Source: Chara braunii
Taxonomy: Eukaryota; Streptophyta; Charophyceae; Charales; Characeae
Reading direction: 5' to 3'
NCBI GenBank assembly: GCA_003427395.1
Contig: BFEA01000060.1
Coordinates: 4,118,445-4,163,979, forward strand
DNA length: 45,535 nucleotides
Shown here: one piece after another, positions 32,594-43,464 of the stretch
Numbering within the stretch: the stretch's first letter is position 1
Layout: every line of letters begins with the position of its first letter
Made by a program: the position numbers and the translations under genes
Notes under the pieces: generated by a model
Databases searched by the model: none
The model's input: the letters and a program-made list of their open reading frames with translations, nothing else
What the model was told of the DNA's origin: nothing

Positions 32594-32993
32594 TTAATTG
32601 TTTTCTTCTTTTTTAAAAATCGTATATATATTTGTATATCTATGTCGTCATATAGGTACTTGCTCCGTGCATCTGCGCCCGCCTACGGATAGGTTGCGTA
32701 TTCCTTCTTTTTCTTTTATGGGTTATCGACGTTACGGGGCATAAAAAGTGAAAAAGAACTTAGGTGTTATACGCATAAAACAGAGATGATGTAAGTTTTA
32801 TAGGACTAAAAAAAAAGTAGAACATGTATGTTCTATATGTTCTATTATTCTATATGCTTTATAGGGACGTGGCATACAAAAGTTGAAAAACACAGAGATT
32901 GTATGTTCAATGTTCTACATGCTTTTCAGGGATGTATAAAACGTAGAGATCCAGCCCATATGGCTGAATGGTATACCCACATATACAAGCTTC

Positions 32994-33020
32994 TTTTTTT
33001 TTTTTTTTTTTTTTTTTTTT
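32994..33020. repeat. Poly(T) tract
   Basis: About 26 T directly upstream of the LINE leader. Its relation to the LINE 5' junction is unclear. Confidence 0.85.
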
Positions 33021-33274
33021 GGTTCTTTCTGGTTGTTCGAGAATTTCCTGTTATGGTTTTCAATGGCGGAGTTCGGGCCGGACCGACGGGGCTCCGCTGG
33101 CGCAAAATTAGCGCTCGGACCAGGCGCGGTCGACCGGTAACGGAAGACGTGGGCTGACGCAGGGAACTACCGACGAGATAGCTCCCTGGTAGAGGGCAGG
33201 GCCGTCATCGCATGCCTAGTCATGCGGTCATGGCGCTCGTGAAGGCCATGGAGGTACTGCCCGCAGCCACTCGG

Positions 33275-33417
33275 TATCCGGGACCCGACATAGTCCGCAG
33301 GAGAGGTATGCACAAGAGTTAGTTAGGAAGGAGAAGAAGGGACCATATCCGGGACCCGACATAGTCCGCAGGAGAGGTATGCACAAGAGTTAGTTAGGAA
33401 GGAGAAGAAGGGACGAA
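33275..33417 (+). repeat. Two 71-bp direct repeats in the LINE leader
   Basis: TATCCGGGACCCGACATAGT opens units at 33275 and 33346 that are identical over 66 bp or more. Leader repeats of this kind could be promoter monomers, as in some L1 families, or a simple duplication. Confidence 0.9.
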
Positions 33418-33479
33418 TCATAACCGAGAAGAGATAGAGAGCAAGTAGGGTTGACGACTACGAGTATCGAGTCAAGCGA

Positions 33480-34227
33480 ATGAGTGAAGGAGAGCAGGAG
33501 GATACCGAGAGGATGGCTGACGTGGAAGAGGGTGAGATTATGCTACGATGAGGGAATTCTACCAACCTCCATCGATCCTGGTGAAACGACAGTCAACGGG
33601 AGAGAAGTTACCTTCAAGGTTAACAATCGGATAGACAAAACAAAAGTGGAATGGCTAAAGGAGCACACAGTAACGGTGATCTTCCGCGAAGCAGCACGGT
33701 TCCTGCCGAAGAAGACGAAAGACGACATTGTAAGGGCGTACGAGGATGTACGCACACAGGATGGACACTTCGAAGCGAACACGTTCCGAAGAGGGAGGAT
33801 AAAAGTGGAGGGCCAAAATGTCGTCTCCTACGTGGCAAAAAGCACGGCAGTGAGGCAGTGGCTGTTGACCAAGGGAAGAGATGAAGTAACGCTCGAACAC
33901 ACTAGATATGTGATGGATTTCAAGCCGTGGCTGATGAGAGCGCAATCACGAGAACAGAGGAGGCAGGAAGAAGAGGCAAACTTTTGGGTGATAGCGGTTC
34001 AGGTATCGCTAGATGCGATGTTCCACTTGGAGGCCCAAGTAGCGAAGGCGATCGGGACGGATGTCCATGCACACCCAGCCGAACAAGATAGGCAAAAGCC
34101 AGCTTTCATCAACCTCAAGTTCGACTTGGATCTGGCGGCGAGACCGAATATGAAAGATAAGATATCAGTGGTGACATTCGAGGGAGATACGCTGACGGTG
34201 AACATCCTCCGACACCCCAAGGTGTAG
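33480..34227 (+). pseudogene. LINE ORF1 (RNA-binding, DUF4283-like), frameshifted
   Basis: The probable start is ATG 33480 (MSEGEQEDTERMADVEEGEI), which hits TGA at about 33549. The main frame continues from DEGILPTSIDPGE to the stop at 34225-34227. The central part (NFWVIAVQVSLDAMFHLEA, VAKAIGT) resembles the DUF4283-type domain of plant LINE ORF1 proteins, which bind element RNA. ORF1-derived sequence continues to about 35520 in changing frames: a Gly-rich stretch (34494-34868, MGMSGAPSG..., QGRGGQGHGEQGSRGG) and a NEKKLSSTFMNAYL region (35234-35512) whose counterpart is seen in the old LINE copy. No CCHC knuckle is evident. Confidence 0.7.
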
Positions 34228-35531
34228 GAGATGTAGAGCTTTCTTCCACGAGGAAAGCCAGTGTCGGAGAAACATGCAATCACAATAGGGCGGTTCTCAA
34301 GGAGGGCAAGGACGAAGACAGGAAGCATCAGTAGCACAACCATAATACTCGAGGCCGTTGGGCCCACGACCAAGCCAGGCCGAACTAAGACCAGAGCGAT
34401 CAAGGGAGCAGCCGATGCAAGAAGCAGCAAGCAACTACCACAACGCGGCATACTCGCCAGAACCACTAAGGCGGCAGCCGTACTTCCCCCCCCATGGGAA
34501 TGTCAGGGGCGCCATCGGGAGTGCCGAACATGCTACCCGGAATGCCGAACAACATATCGACATTCGGACCATGGCCAGGACTAGGAGCGAGGAACCATAC
34601 GGGGCTGCCAGGAGGGTACGAAATCCCGTATTACCCCCAAGAAGAACTGGGAGGATACGGATATGGAGGTCAGATGGGAGGAGCTGTACAAGGAGGAGGG
34701 GCGATGTACACAACCATTGGAGGAGGAACAACGACACAGCAAGGACGTGGTGGCCAAGGACATGGGGAACAGGGTAGTAGAGGAGGGGAACGCCGGAGTC
34801 CAACCAGGGAAGCAACGAGAGAGAGCAAAGGAACACGAAGCACACTAGGAAAACAACGACGTCTATGACAAGAAGACAACGCCACTTCCGAACTACACAG
34901 GATTCTAGGCGAGAAGTCAGGCTCAACTGGTTCTGAAGGGTAGGATTCCGGTAGCAGTAGCGAGAGGGCAACAAGAGGGGATCAAGTCGAAGATCCTTCC
35001 GTTATTTTGTACGGCAATAAGGAACGAGATTTTCTTTATTACCTGGATAACCCAGGACAACAGCACACACCTCTTGTCGCGCCTGTCGCCAGAATCTTCG
35101 ATGCCAACTGCGATCGCAAACATGGTTCGAACAGCAGTGGCAGACAAATTGGTCTTCCGCCTACTCGTGGACCTACTGGTGCCGAGATTTACTAGTTGAT
35201 AACCCAGAAAACAACAAGAAGATTAAGTTCTTCGTGCCACTCCTTGATGTGCGTTTCGTGGAGGGGCAGATCGAAACGACGGAAAGAGAAGAAATGAAGC
35301 TGTGCTTGGTGAGCTGGATCATTGGAAAGAAGAAACAAGAGCTGAGCAGAATCAGGATCCCACCGATCAAATCTGCAGAACTTTTGATCGATGTCGAAAG
35401 GAAGCTCCCGAACGAGAAGAAATTGTCATCCACATTCATGAACGCGTATCTGACGAAGTCATGGCTCACGGGACCATACACATCTCAGAGATCAACTTCG
35501 GGCCCGTTGTGAGGAGTTACGAGGAGCAAAG

Positions 35532-38500
35532 ATGGGCAACCTGAAGGTGGCCACGTGGAACGTACGAGGATTGGGAGACAAATTAGGAAAATTTAAGAAA
35601 GATTAAAAGCTTGGATTCACGAAAAGGGAGTTCAAGTAATCTGCCTTCAAGAAACGAAACTAGGGGAAGACAAGATCAACGCGTTGGGAACATGGTGGGA
35701 CGGATCCCAGGTGTGGTCCCCGACACAAGAGACAAGGGGAGGTGTAGGGATCCTGATACACAAAAGACTGGAGGCTACGATAGTAGATTTCTATGCGGAC
35801 TTATGGAGGCGTTGGGCGTGGGTAAAGCTAGGGATTGCAGAGGAAGAGTGGTTAATTACAACCATCTATGCTCCTACATATCAGAGGATCGTGTTATTTT
35901 TATTAAGGATCTGACCTTCGTTATACCCGACCGCGACCGCGACCGAGTTATTATCATGGGAGACTGGAATCTATCATTAGATGGTACTGAGTCGAAGCAG
36001 AGTAGCTCAGTAGATAGGGATACACTACTAAATATGATGATGGAGTTTGAGCTGATAGATCCATACAGACTTATGCACCCAGATAAGGAAGGTTTCACGT
36101 GGCAGTCGAACCTAAGACCTGAGACAATACGACCAAGGCTAGATTATTTTCTGGTCTCTACATCGTTATGGAACTCTATTGTAAAGGTAGAGGAGGTGGA
36201 ATACCCGCTTTCGGACCACAAACCAGCAGTGATGAGCCGAACAATGAGGAAGTCAAGGCGAGGAAAAGGTCTGTTCAGGTTCAACACACTTAACCTAGAA
36301 GACCCGGGACTGGTGAAGTGGATGGAGTTCTAGGTAGATTGGGAGAACGTCAGATACTGCTACAGCTCTAGAGAAGAATGGTGGGACGCGGGAACTGCTG
36401 TGCTCTCAAACCTCCTTAATGTTTTCTCCTGAATCCTAGCTTACAATAGAGACAAACAGGAGAGAGAAATTAAAAGGAAAATAGCATATGCAGAGAAGAG
36501 AATGGGGGAACACCCAGTCTCTAATCTGGTGTGGGGCAAGGAACGGGCGGCCCTGATGACGGAATGGGAAGAAACGCAGATTAAGAAGTCTGAGGTTTGG
36601 GCGGACAGGCTTCAAATAAAGGGAGTAGCAGTGTATGACCGTATGACCCGGGAATCGTTCCAGAAGCTAACACGAAGTCGAACATTTGTATCTATGACCG
36701 AACTGCAGCACCCATTCGATAAAGAAGCAGGGAAAGCAGCGGAGCTTGTGGATCTGTGCAACTACGTAGCCATGTCTTACAAAGACATACTGACATCCCA
36801 GACCCAGGGGGCCGATGTGGTGACAGATCTATATGAAGGAAACTCACATTGGGTGAACACGAACGTCAGACTCTCAGGATGGGGGAGACTGGATCTGGAC
36901 AGACCGGTGACGAAGGTAGAAGCCCAGGAAGCATTCAGGAACATGTCAAAAAGGAAGGCGCCAAGTAATGATGGATTGCCAACAGAATGGTACACAGAGC
37001 TGTGGGAGACTGTTGGGGATCATTTGGTAGAGATCTACAACAATATACTGGCAGGAGGGAAGCTATCCACAGTAATGAGCAGCGTAGTCATTTCCGTCCT
37101 ATTCAAGAAAGGGGACAGTACAAAAATCAGGAATTGGAGGCCAGTATCATCGCTAAACGTCTCCTACAAGACACTAGCAAAGATCCTAGCCCGTAGACTG
37201 AGTAAGTACCTCCCTGACCTAGTAAAAGCAGACCAAGCGGCCTTTATCAGAGGAAGATCGATTTTTGACAACATCATCACTGCAGTAGAGACTCTAGAAG
37301 TAGTGCAAAAAAAGGAGTTGAATATGGCGGTATAGTACCGTATTACTACTAGACTTAGAGAAGGCGTACGACAGAGTGAATTGGTCGTACGTACTATCTA
37401 CATTGCAGTGGATGGGATTTGGGGAGAACTTTATCAGCTGGGTTAAGGCGCTGTACACATTCTCCACAGCAGCAGTCATAATCAACGGACAACTCTCGGA
37501 CGAGTTTAATTTAGCAAGATCCTTACGTCAGGGATGCCCATTGGCACCCCTCCTGTTTGCAGTCCATTTTGAAGTGGTTTGAACAGCAGCAAGGAGCATC
37601 CACAAATCAGAGGCATGCCAACAGGTCCAACAACCTATAAGGTGAAGGCCCTAGCAGACGACCTCTTCGCAGTTTCAAAAAATTCAGTGGAATCACTAAC
37701 GGCACTGAAAGACTGCCTGGACGAGTTCTCACTGCTGTCTGAGGCTTCCATCAATTGGCACAAGTCAGTTCATTTGCTCCCAGAAGCATTAAAGCTGGAA
37801 ACAGAGTTGGGGATGATACACATCGAGCAAGACAAGTCAGAGAGGTTCTTGGGTGTACAGATAGCGCTGATGGACTTCTCAGTGGCTCATGACGATATTG
37901 TCCTTCAAAAATCCCTCCATCGACTCATAACATGGGGAAATGCACTGCACCTTTCGATATTTGGCAGAGCGCTGGTCTTGAATGGAGCACTGTTCGCCCT
38001 TCCGTGGTTCATGGGCACAATCAGGAAAATTGGAGATCACACCTGCAAACAGATAAGGAGGAGGGCAGCGAGGTTTATCTGGAAACCATTTGCAAAGGAA
38101 CAAGAGAACTTCATCACTAAGGTGGCTTGGGAGATGCTGTGTCTTCCTAGAACAGAGGGGGGACTAGGAATGCGGGATCGGGCAAAGCAAAATGAGGCAA
38201 CACTGGTGAAATGCGTTGTGAGAGCCTGCCTAGAAGAACCAGTCCCTCACTGGATACACTCGGCAGAAAAGATCCTGGCAGATGAATGGAACCTGTTGAG
38301 GACAGGCGACGTATGGACATGTGTATTCTTTCATTCTTACCAAAGAAGGAAAGTCAAGTCACCGCTGTGGGGAGCACTAATTCAGGCTTGGAGGAAGTTG
38401 CGGCCGGACGTCTAGGTGGAGTCGGTCACAAAAGGGGAAGTGCTCGCACAGCCAGTCTTTGAAAACCCGAGGATAAGAGGAGAGTATGATCGGTGGCTGG

Positions 38501-39645
38501 GTGCAGAACCCCAAAGCGTGGGAAGGAAGTGGATAGAGCGTGGGATACTGAGAATTAGGGACATTTGGAATGCCTTTTCAGAAGAAGCAACTACTTGCTC
38601 CGGATTTGATCGACCCACCGGGAACTTGGTACATCCAAGAAACTCAGCAGGAACGGAAACTGTGGGAGCTATTGGAAATTCAACCCGATGGGAAGATAAT
38701 ATTTCAAGGTTGGGAAATGAGTAGCAGTCAACGAATCACAGAAACCAAGGAGGGAAGCCCAGTGCTTGGATCTGCTCTATCCCAAGTACGGGTTATCACA
38801 GAAGGATCAAGCCCAAGGGTTCTGTTTGCTGGAGGAAAGCCGATCTCTGTAATAAGGACAGACCCAGGAATGTGGGAATGGCGGGCACAGGGCAGAGGTG
38901 GAAAGCGCATAGGTCTTCTAAACTACTCACAACAGCTGGGGTACAAAATGCGCATACCACTAAAGCAGCCAGAGACGGTGGCACGAACAAGGTGGATACA
39001 ACTATTAGACGTAGAACCAGAACAAATTGGAGAGGCACTGAGGAGGTGCTGGGAACAGTTGAAGTTGATTCCCTGCCAGAGGCAGGCTTCCACCAGTGGC
39101 TGCTATCAATGGTAGCAACGCCGTCGACAGTATGGTTAACGGAACATGGAGTGAAGGTAGACTTGATATGCACTAGATGTCAATGGGCTTTCGAGTCAAC
39201 AGTGCACCTGTGGTGGGACTGTCCGGCGTCGGCTAGAGTATGGAAGTGGTGCGGGAAGCTCTGGGAAGAATGCACAAGGGGCTCATTCCCGTGGACGAAG
39301 ACATGGACTTTGCTGGGAGGAGTCCATGAGAAGTTCAAAATCTCAACAGGATGGGGCTATGTCGCTCAAGTGGCACGAGTGGTGGGGTGTGCGGTAATTT
39401 GGCAAGAAAGAGACGACAGAGTGTTTAGAGGAAAAAAATGGACAAACAAACATATGAGCATGAGTTTCGCTCGGTTACTGAGAAGGGCGATACTGGCAGA
39501 CTGGAGAAGAAAGGTCAGCAAAGGAGGAAACAGAGAAGCAGGAATCAAATGGTTTGAGGATACATGGGGGATAGGTGGTAAGATGACCAAGATAGAATCC
39601 GGGAGAGTGGTACTAGGTGACTGGTTCACAAAAGAGTTGCGTTAG
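35532..39645 (+). pseudogene. LINE ORF2: AP-endonuclease, reverse transcriptase, zf-RVT
   Basis: ORF2 starts MGNLKVATWNVRGLGD, the endonuclease opening, then VICLQETKLGE, GGVGILIH, IIMGDWN and PLSDHKPAV. The RT has NWRPVSSLN, FIRGRSIFDNI, LDLEKAYDRVNW, LRQGCPLAPLLF and the catalytic KALADDLFAV (about 37643). Near 39165 CTRCQWAFESTVHLWWDC gives the C-x2-C...H-x4-C zinc finger (zf-RVT) typical of plant LINEs. In-frame stops lie at 35604 (TAA), 36331 (TAG), 36430 (TGA), 37333 (TAG) and 38413 (TAG). Frame changes occur near 35605, 35885, 37335, 37580, 38570 and 39060. Catalytic residues remain, so the copy is fairly young but dead. Confidence 0.9.
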
Positions 39646-40894
39646 ATAGAAGAGAGGAACAACGACCTGAGCACTCGGTCGGCAGGCTTTGGAACAGTTG
39701 CTGGAGACAGGCAGAGGGAAAGAAAGTGGAGGGAGTGCCGGAACGCTATCCGTCGAAGATAGACGGCATAGTAGGACATAGAAACAGTAGGATAGATCTA
39801 GGGGAATGAGGGGTAGAGCTCTGTGGGTTGTTCAGTTTTTTCCTTTTGGATTGTTTGGCTTTGGTGGCCCTGGAGGCAATTTTATTTACATAGCTCAGAG
39901 TGGGAGTATCAGGACAGAGGTCTTTTGGACTGGGACTGTTCCTAGTTTAAAGTACCCCCCTGAAGCCTAAGCTAAGCTGGCTGATGCTGTCAGTATGTTC
40001 ATCCAGGGTGAATTGTGAGGGTCCCTGGCCTCGTTGGAACAATTTTAATAAAGTGCTTGGTTTAAAAAAAATAATAATAAAAAAAAGTTCCCACTATTCT
40101 TGTCGAGATGATCCAAAATTAGTCTTCCTTCCTTTTTGGGAAAGACGTGTAGTTTAAGGAGGATGCAGACCATACTTGCGGCACATTTGTGTGCAGCGCC
40201 ATGTGCACATGGCTGGTGCGCGCGCACCGCCCGCATGGCGCATAGGTGCGCTATATGCGCATGCGCTATGTGCATGTGCACACTACTCATGCGCCGTGCG
40301 CTGATGCTCGCGCACCTGCGGGCCATGCACTAGGGTGGTGCGCCAGATGCGCTGCCTTTTTATTTGTTTTTTTTGGGGGGGTGCTTCCACCACCCGTTTG
40401 AACTTCGACTCATCGGAAAGGTTCCCTCTCTCTCTCTCTCTATCCATCTATCTATCTATCTATCTAGCAAACAATTTAAACATTCTTAGAAATTTCAACA
40501 AACAAAAAATGGTGGTCAGCCCTTCCTCCTTGTCATCTCTCTCTCTCTCTCTCTTTTCATGTCGTCAATGAGCTGCTTCGGCAGAGTGGCCGCAGCTGTC
40601 ACCTGCATCACCGAGAAGGCCACAACAGAAAATGGTGGCTGTCACCTGCATCACCGAGAAGGCCACAACAGAAAATGGTGGTCAGCCCCTTGAAGGAAAA
40701 CCCTCTCCCCTCGTCCAGATCCACCACTCTCTCCTCTAATCCCCCTCGGCTATGCAACATTCCAGCGGGCATTAAAAAAAAAAAAAAAAAACGACGAGTA
40801 AATCGAATTGTGGAAAAAAAACATTCCAAAAGGAGTAGGAAAAAAAGAACTGCAAATGCCAAATTGATATTTGTAATTTGGAACGGATGGCAAC

Positions 40895-41900
40895 TAGAAG
40901 GAGAGATGGGTGGAGAGAGAGGGAGGAAGGAGGAGGGACAGATGGATGAAGAAGAAGGGAGAAAGGAGGAGGGAGAAAGGGAGGAGGGAGAGATGGACGA
41001 AGAAGAAGGGAGGAGGGAGGAGGGAGAAAGCAAGGGAGAAGGAAAGAGGGAGTAGTGAGTCGACATGTGGAGGGAGAAAGGGAGGACGAAAGAGGCGGGA
41101 GAAGTGAGGTGCTGCGTGGAGGAGGGAGAAAGGGAGGAAGGAGGAAAGGAGGGAGAAAGGGAGGAAGGAGAGAGGTAGAGATAGACGACGAAAGAGGGGA
41201 GAGGAGGAGGGAGGAAGGAGGAGGGAGAGATGGACGAGGAAGAAGGGAGAGAGGAGGAGGGAGAACGGGAGGAAGCGGGAGGGAGAAAAGGAGGAAAGAG
41301 GGGGCAGCGAGTCGAGTCAGTCGACGTGTGCACGATGGGAGGGGTGGAGGTGTCACGCGGAGTGAAAGGCCCTGTCGCTAACGTAACAAGGGCAAAAAAA
41401 AAAAAGAAGAGGTGATTGGATGGTGAAGTGTTCGAAGGACAGATGGATGGAGAGCGAGGGAGGAAGGGGGAGGGACAGATGGATGAAGAAGAAGGGAGAA
41501 AGGAGGAGGGAGAAAGGGAGGAGATGGACGAAGAAGAAGGGAGGAAGGAAGAGGGAGAAAAGGAGGAGGAAAGAGGGAGTAGCGAGTCGAAATGTGGAGG
41601 GAGAAAGGGAGGAGGAAAGAGGAGGGAGAAGTGAGGTGCTGCGTGGAGGAGGGAGAAATTGAGGAAGGAGAGAGGTACAGATAGACGGCGAAAGAGGGGA
41701 GAGGAGGAGGGGAGAGGAGGAGGGAGGGAGGAGGAGGGAGAGATGGACGAGGAAGAAGGGGGAGGAGGAGGGAGAAAGGGAGGAAGGAGGAGGGAGAAAG
41801 GAAGGAGGAAAGAGGGGGCAGTGAGTCGAGTCAGTCGACGCGTGGAGGATGGCAGGGGTGGAGGAAAGGCCCTGTCGCTAACGTAACAAGGGCAAAGAAA
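40895..41900. repeat. Polypurine tract of about 1 kb, internally duplicated
   Basis: The + strand is almost only A and G, built from GGAGGGAGAAAGGGAGGA words. A composite block of about 500 bp is present twice. GGACAGATGGATGAAGAAGA is at about 40936 and 41473, GAGGTGCTGCGTGGAGGAGG at about 41108 and 41632, and a GTCGAGTCAGTCGACG...CCTGTCGCTAACGTAAC end at about 41312 and 41826. Confidence 0.85.
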
Positions 41901-41950
41901 AAAAGGTGATTGGATGGTGAAAGGACAGAGACAGGAGGAGAAGGGAAGAG

Positions 41951-41952
<2 letters not shown>

Positions 41953-42017
<65 letters not shown>

Positions 42018-42018
42018 N

Positions 42019-42084
<66 letters not shown>
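41953..42084. repeat. (GA)n microsatellite with ambiguous base
   Basis: GA run of about 65 units with an n at 42018, so its true length is unresolved. Confidence 0.95.
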
Positions 42085-42086
<2 letters not shown>

Positions 42087-42913
42087 GGTGGCAACCCACC
42101 TCAAGCGGCTCGGTGATTCCTCCTCCCTCCTGCTGCCTGCTCCAGCTGCCTCCTGCTGTGTGCTGCTGCCTGCTGGCTGCTGCCTGCTGCTGCCTGCTGC
42201 TGCCTCCTGTTTCTTGCTCGGGCTGGTGTTGCTGGTGACGGGCGGATACGACCGACGACGAACGACGACGAAAACGGACCACACGACGGCCACCAAGGCG
42301 ACAAGGCACAACTGCCGGGTGGATGAAGTGCCGGGGTGCCCAACGGCGGAGTTGGGGAGGCCTGAGTAGTTCGTTTTCTCAGATCTCCCGCCAAAATTTT
42401 TACCGGGTCTCCGCGTGGCCCGAATTTGTTTTTTCACGCCCACGTAGGCAATTTCCCCCGTTACACCTCTGGGCCTCCCCCCCCCCCCCCGAACTTTTTT
42501 TTTTCTTTTTCCACAACCCCTGTTTTGGCCGATGCGCCGCATGCCGTGTGCGCGCCGGCTGCGCTCAGTGCTCTGCGCCACACGTGCCGCGACGCCACGC
42601 ACGGCATGCGCCTCAAGTATGATGCAGACTATCGAATAGTAATTATGTTATGCCATACTCACTCGAGCACATTTTTGGACATGATTTATTGGTCGTAATT
42701 TCAGTCAGATAAATCCAGTTCCAGCGATAATTGCGGTCAGATACATCAGGTCAAGTCCTATTGCCATCGTCACCTCAATAGAACGCCCGGTCATTATCCC
42801 TGTATCTAGACTAAAATTTGCCCCAAATACAGCCATAATGATCAGGCGTTCTATGTAGATGAATCTGGCAGTTGTGATATGCTCTCAGGAACCCCGTTTT
42901 TCCACTTATTCAC

Positions 42914-43156
42914 ATGGCTTCAGACCGGGACGTAGTGCTCACACGGCCCTTAATGTTTGGAATAATGGGTACCTTTCATGGTGCACAATGGTATATTGAA
43001 GGATCCCTGGAGTCCGAAGGCCCTGAAGCCGTAAATCATGGAACACTGTACTGTATGATCATCCGGCGAACAATCCGAGACAAACGGATTCTCAAACTAA
43101 TCCGCTCCACTCTGGACTACACAATTTTTTATTCATATGTCACACGGAGAGATTGA
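42914..43156 (+). pseudogene. Decayed group II intron maturase / RT-like fragment
   Basis: The 80-codon open frame contains FHGAQWYIEGSLES then AVNHGTLYCMIIRRTIRDKR and ILKLIRSTLDY. This follows the RT block of group II intron proteins: W-[FY]-I-E-G-D-[IL]...F-D-x-[IV]-[DN]-H-x-x-L...I-[KR]-D-x-[RK]-x-x-x-L-I. The catalytic Asp of EGD is Ser, the FD pair is lost, there is about one extra residue, and no YADD region follows. It is best read as a relic of a mitochondrial-type group II intron ORF in nuclear DNA. It ends 136 bp before the PPR exon at 43292. No domain V is recognisable. Chance similarity cannot be excluded. Confidence 0.45.
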
Positions 43157-43291
43157 AGAGGCGACCATAGGCGCTGCCAGGCGGCAGCCCTTCAGATAGA
43201 AGGGAAGGAAAGAATGAACTCTACCTGCGTTGAACTTGTGTGAATTTTGACTGACCACCTGGGTTCTCCATGGTGAATGGGATTTGTGCAG

Positions 43292-43464
43292 GGGTTGACA
43301 GAGACTGGAGATCTCCGAATGACAATGAAGGTTTTTAACTGGATGAAAAATCAACGGTGTTATAGGGCACGGAATGACATCTACAACATGTTGATTGATT
43401 TGAGTGCCAAATGTCATCGTCTCGAGCATGCACGGGGCTACTTTAATGAGATGAAAGAATGGAG
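43292..43464 (+). CDS. EMB2654-like PPR protein, second recognised exon
   Basis: The exon follows TTTGTGCAG and ends ATGGAG|GTGCTT, starting in phase 0 and ending after two bases of a codon. It encodes GLTETGDLRMTMKVFNWMK, then ARNDIYNMLIDL and LEHARGYFNEMKEW. ARNDIYNM-I-L...ARG-F-EM matches both P-type PPR consensus and, as I recall, the first repeats of land-plant EMB2654. An in-frame TGA at 43274 shows the coding part cannot extend far upstream, supporting the acceptor at 43290-43291. PPR repeats of this class bind RNA, one nucleotide per repeat, here presumably in the chloroplast. No stop or frameshift interrupts the exon. Confidence 0.85.

Larger units (their letters stand above)
33040..40086 (+). 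mobile_element. Near full-length LINE retrotransposon (plant L1 type), inactive
   Basis: Layout: GC-rich leader with two 71-bp direct repeats, ORF1 (33480 to about 35520), ORF2 with endonuclease, RT and zf-RVT finger (35532-39645), a 440-bp 3' UTR with TTTAATAAAG, and an A-rich tail (40063-40086). The layout is that of plant L1-clade LINEs. Both ORFs carry stops and frameshifts. The 5' boundary is approximate, and I could not find a target-site duplication matching the 3' flank GTTCCCACTATTC. Confidence 0.88.
40172..42620. mobile_element. Large TIR element with GCGCAT-word ends and polypurine core (element C)
   Basis: It starts ATACTTGCGGCACAT and ends ATGCGCCTCAAGTAT, a 15-bp inverted repeat matching at 13 positions. 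GATGCAGAC(C/T) flanks it at 40162-40171 and 42621-42630, a 9-10 bp target-site duplication. ATGCGC/GCGCAT/TGTGCGCG words fill about 150 bp at the left (40190-40335) and about 85 bp at the right (42528-42615). The core is purine-rich DNA with an internal duplication and a (GA)n tract. It sits about 85 bp past the LINE tail. It encodes no recognisable protein. Confidence 0.78.
29659..43291 (+). other. First recognised intron of the PPR gene (about 13.6 kb)
   Basis: It begins GTATGT and ends TTTGTGCAG, with phase 0 on both sides. Removing it brings NFPSLMK next to GLTETGDLRMTMKVFNWMK, the order expected for the EMB2654 family. It contains minisatellites, a SINE, a Mutator-like MITE, a LINE of about 7 kb, a 2.4-kb TIR element and a decayed maturase-like ORF. 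I found no exon inside it that fits family and phase. Confidence 0.7.

Noticed and set aside
40608-42602. 664-codon minus-strand ORF
   Set aside because: It is composed of Ser/Leu/Pro runs translated from the polypurine tract and (GA)n repeat inside element C. There is no domain, and it crosses an ambiguous base.
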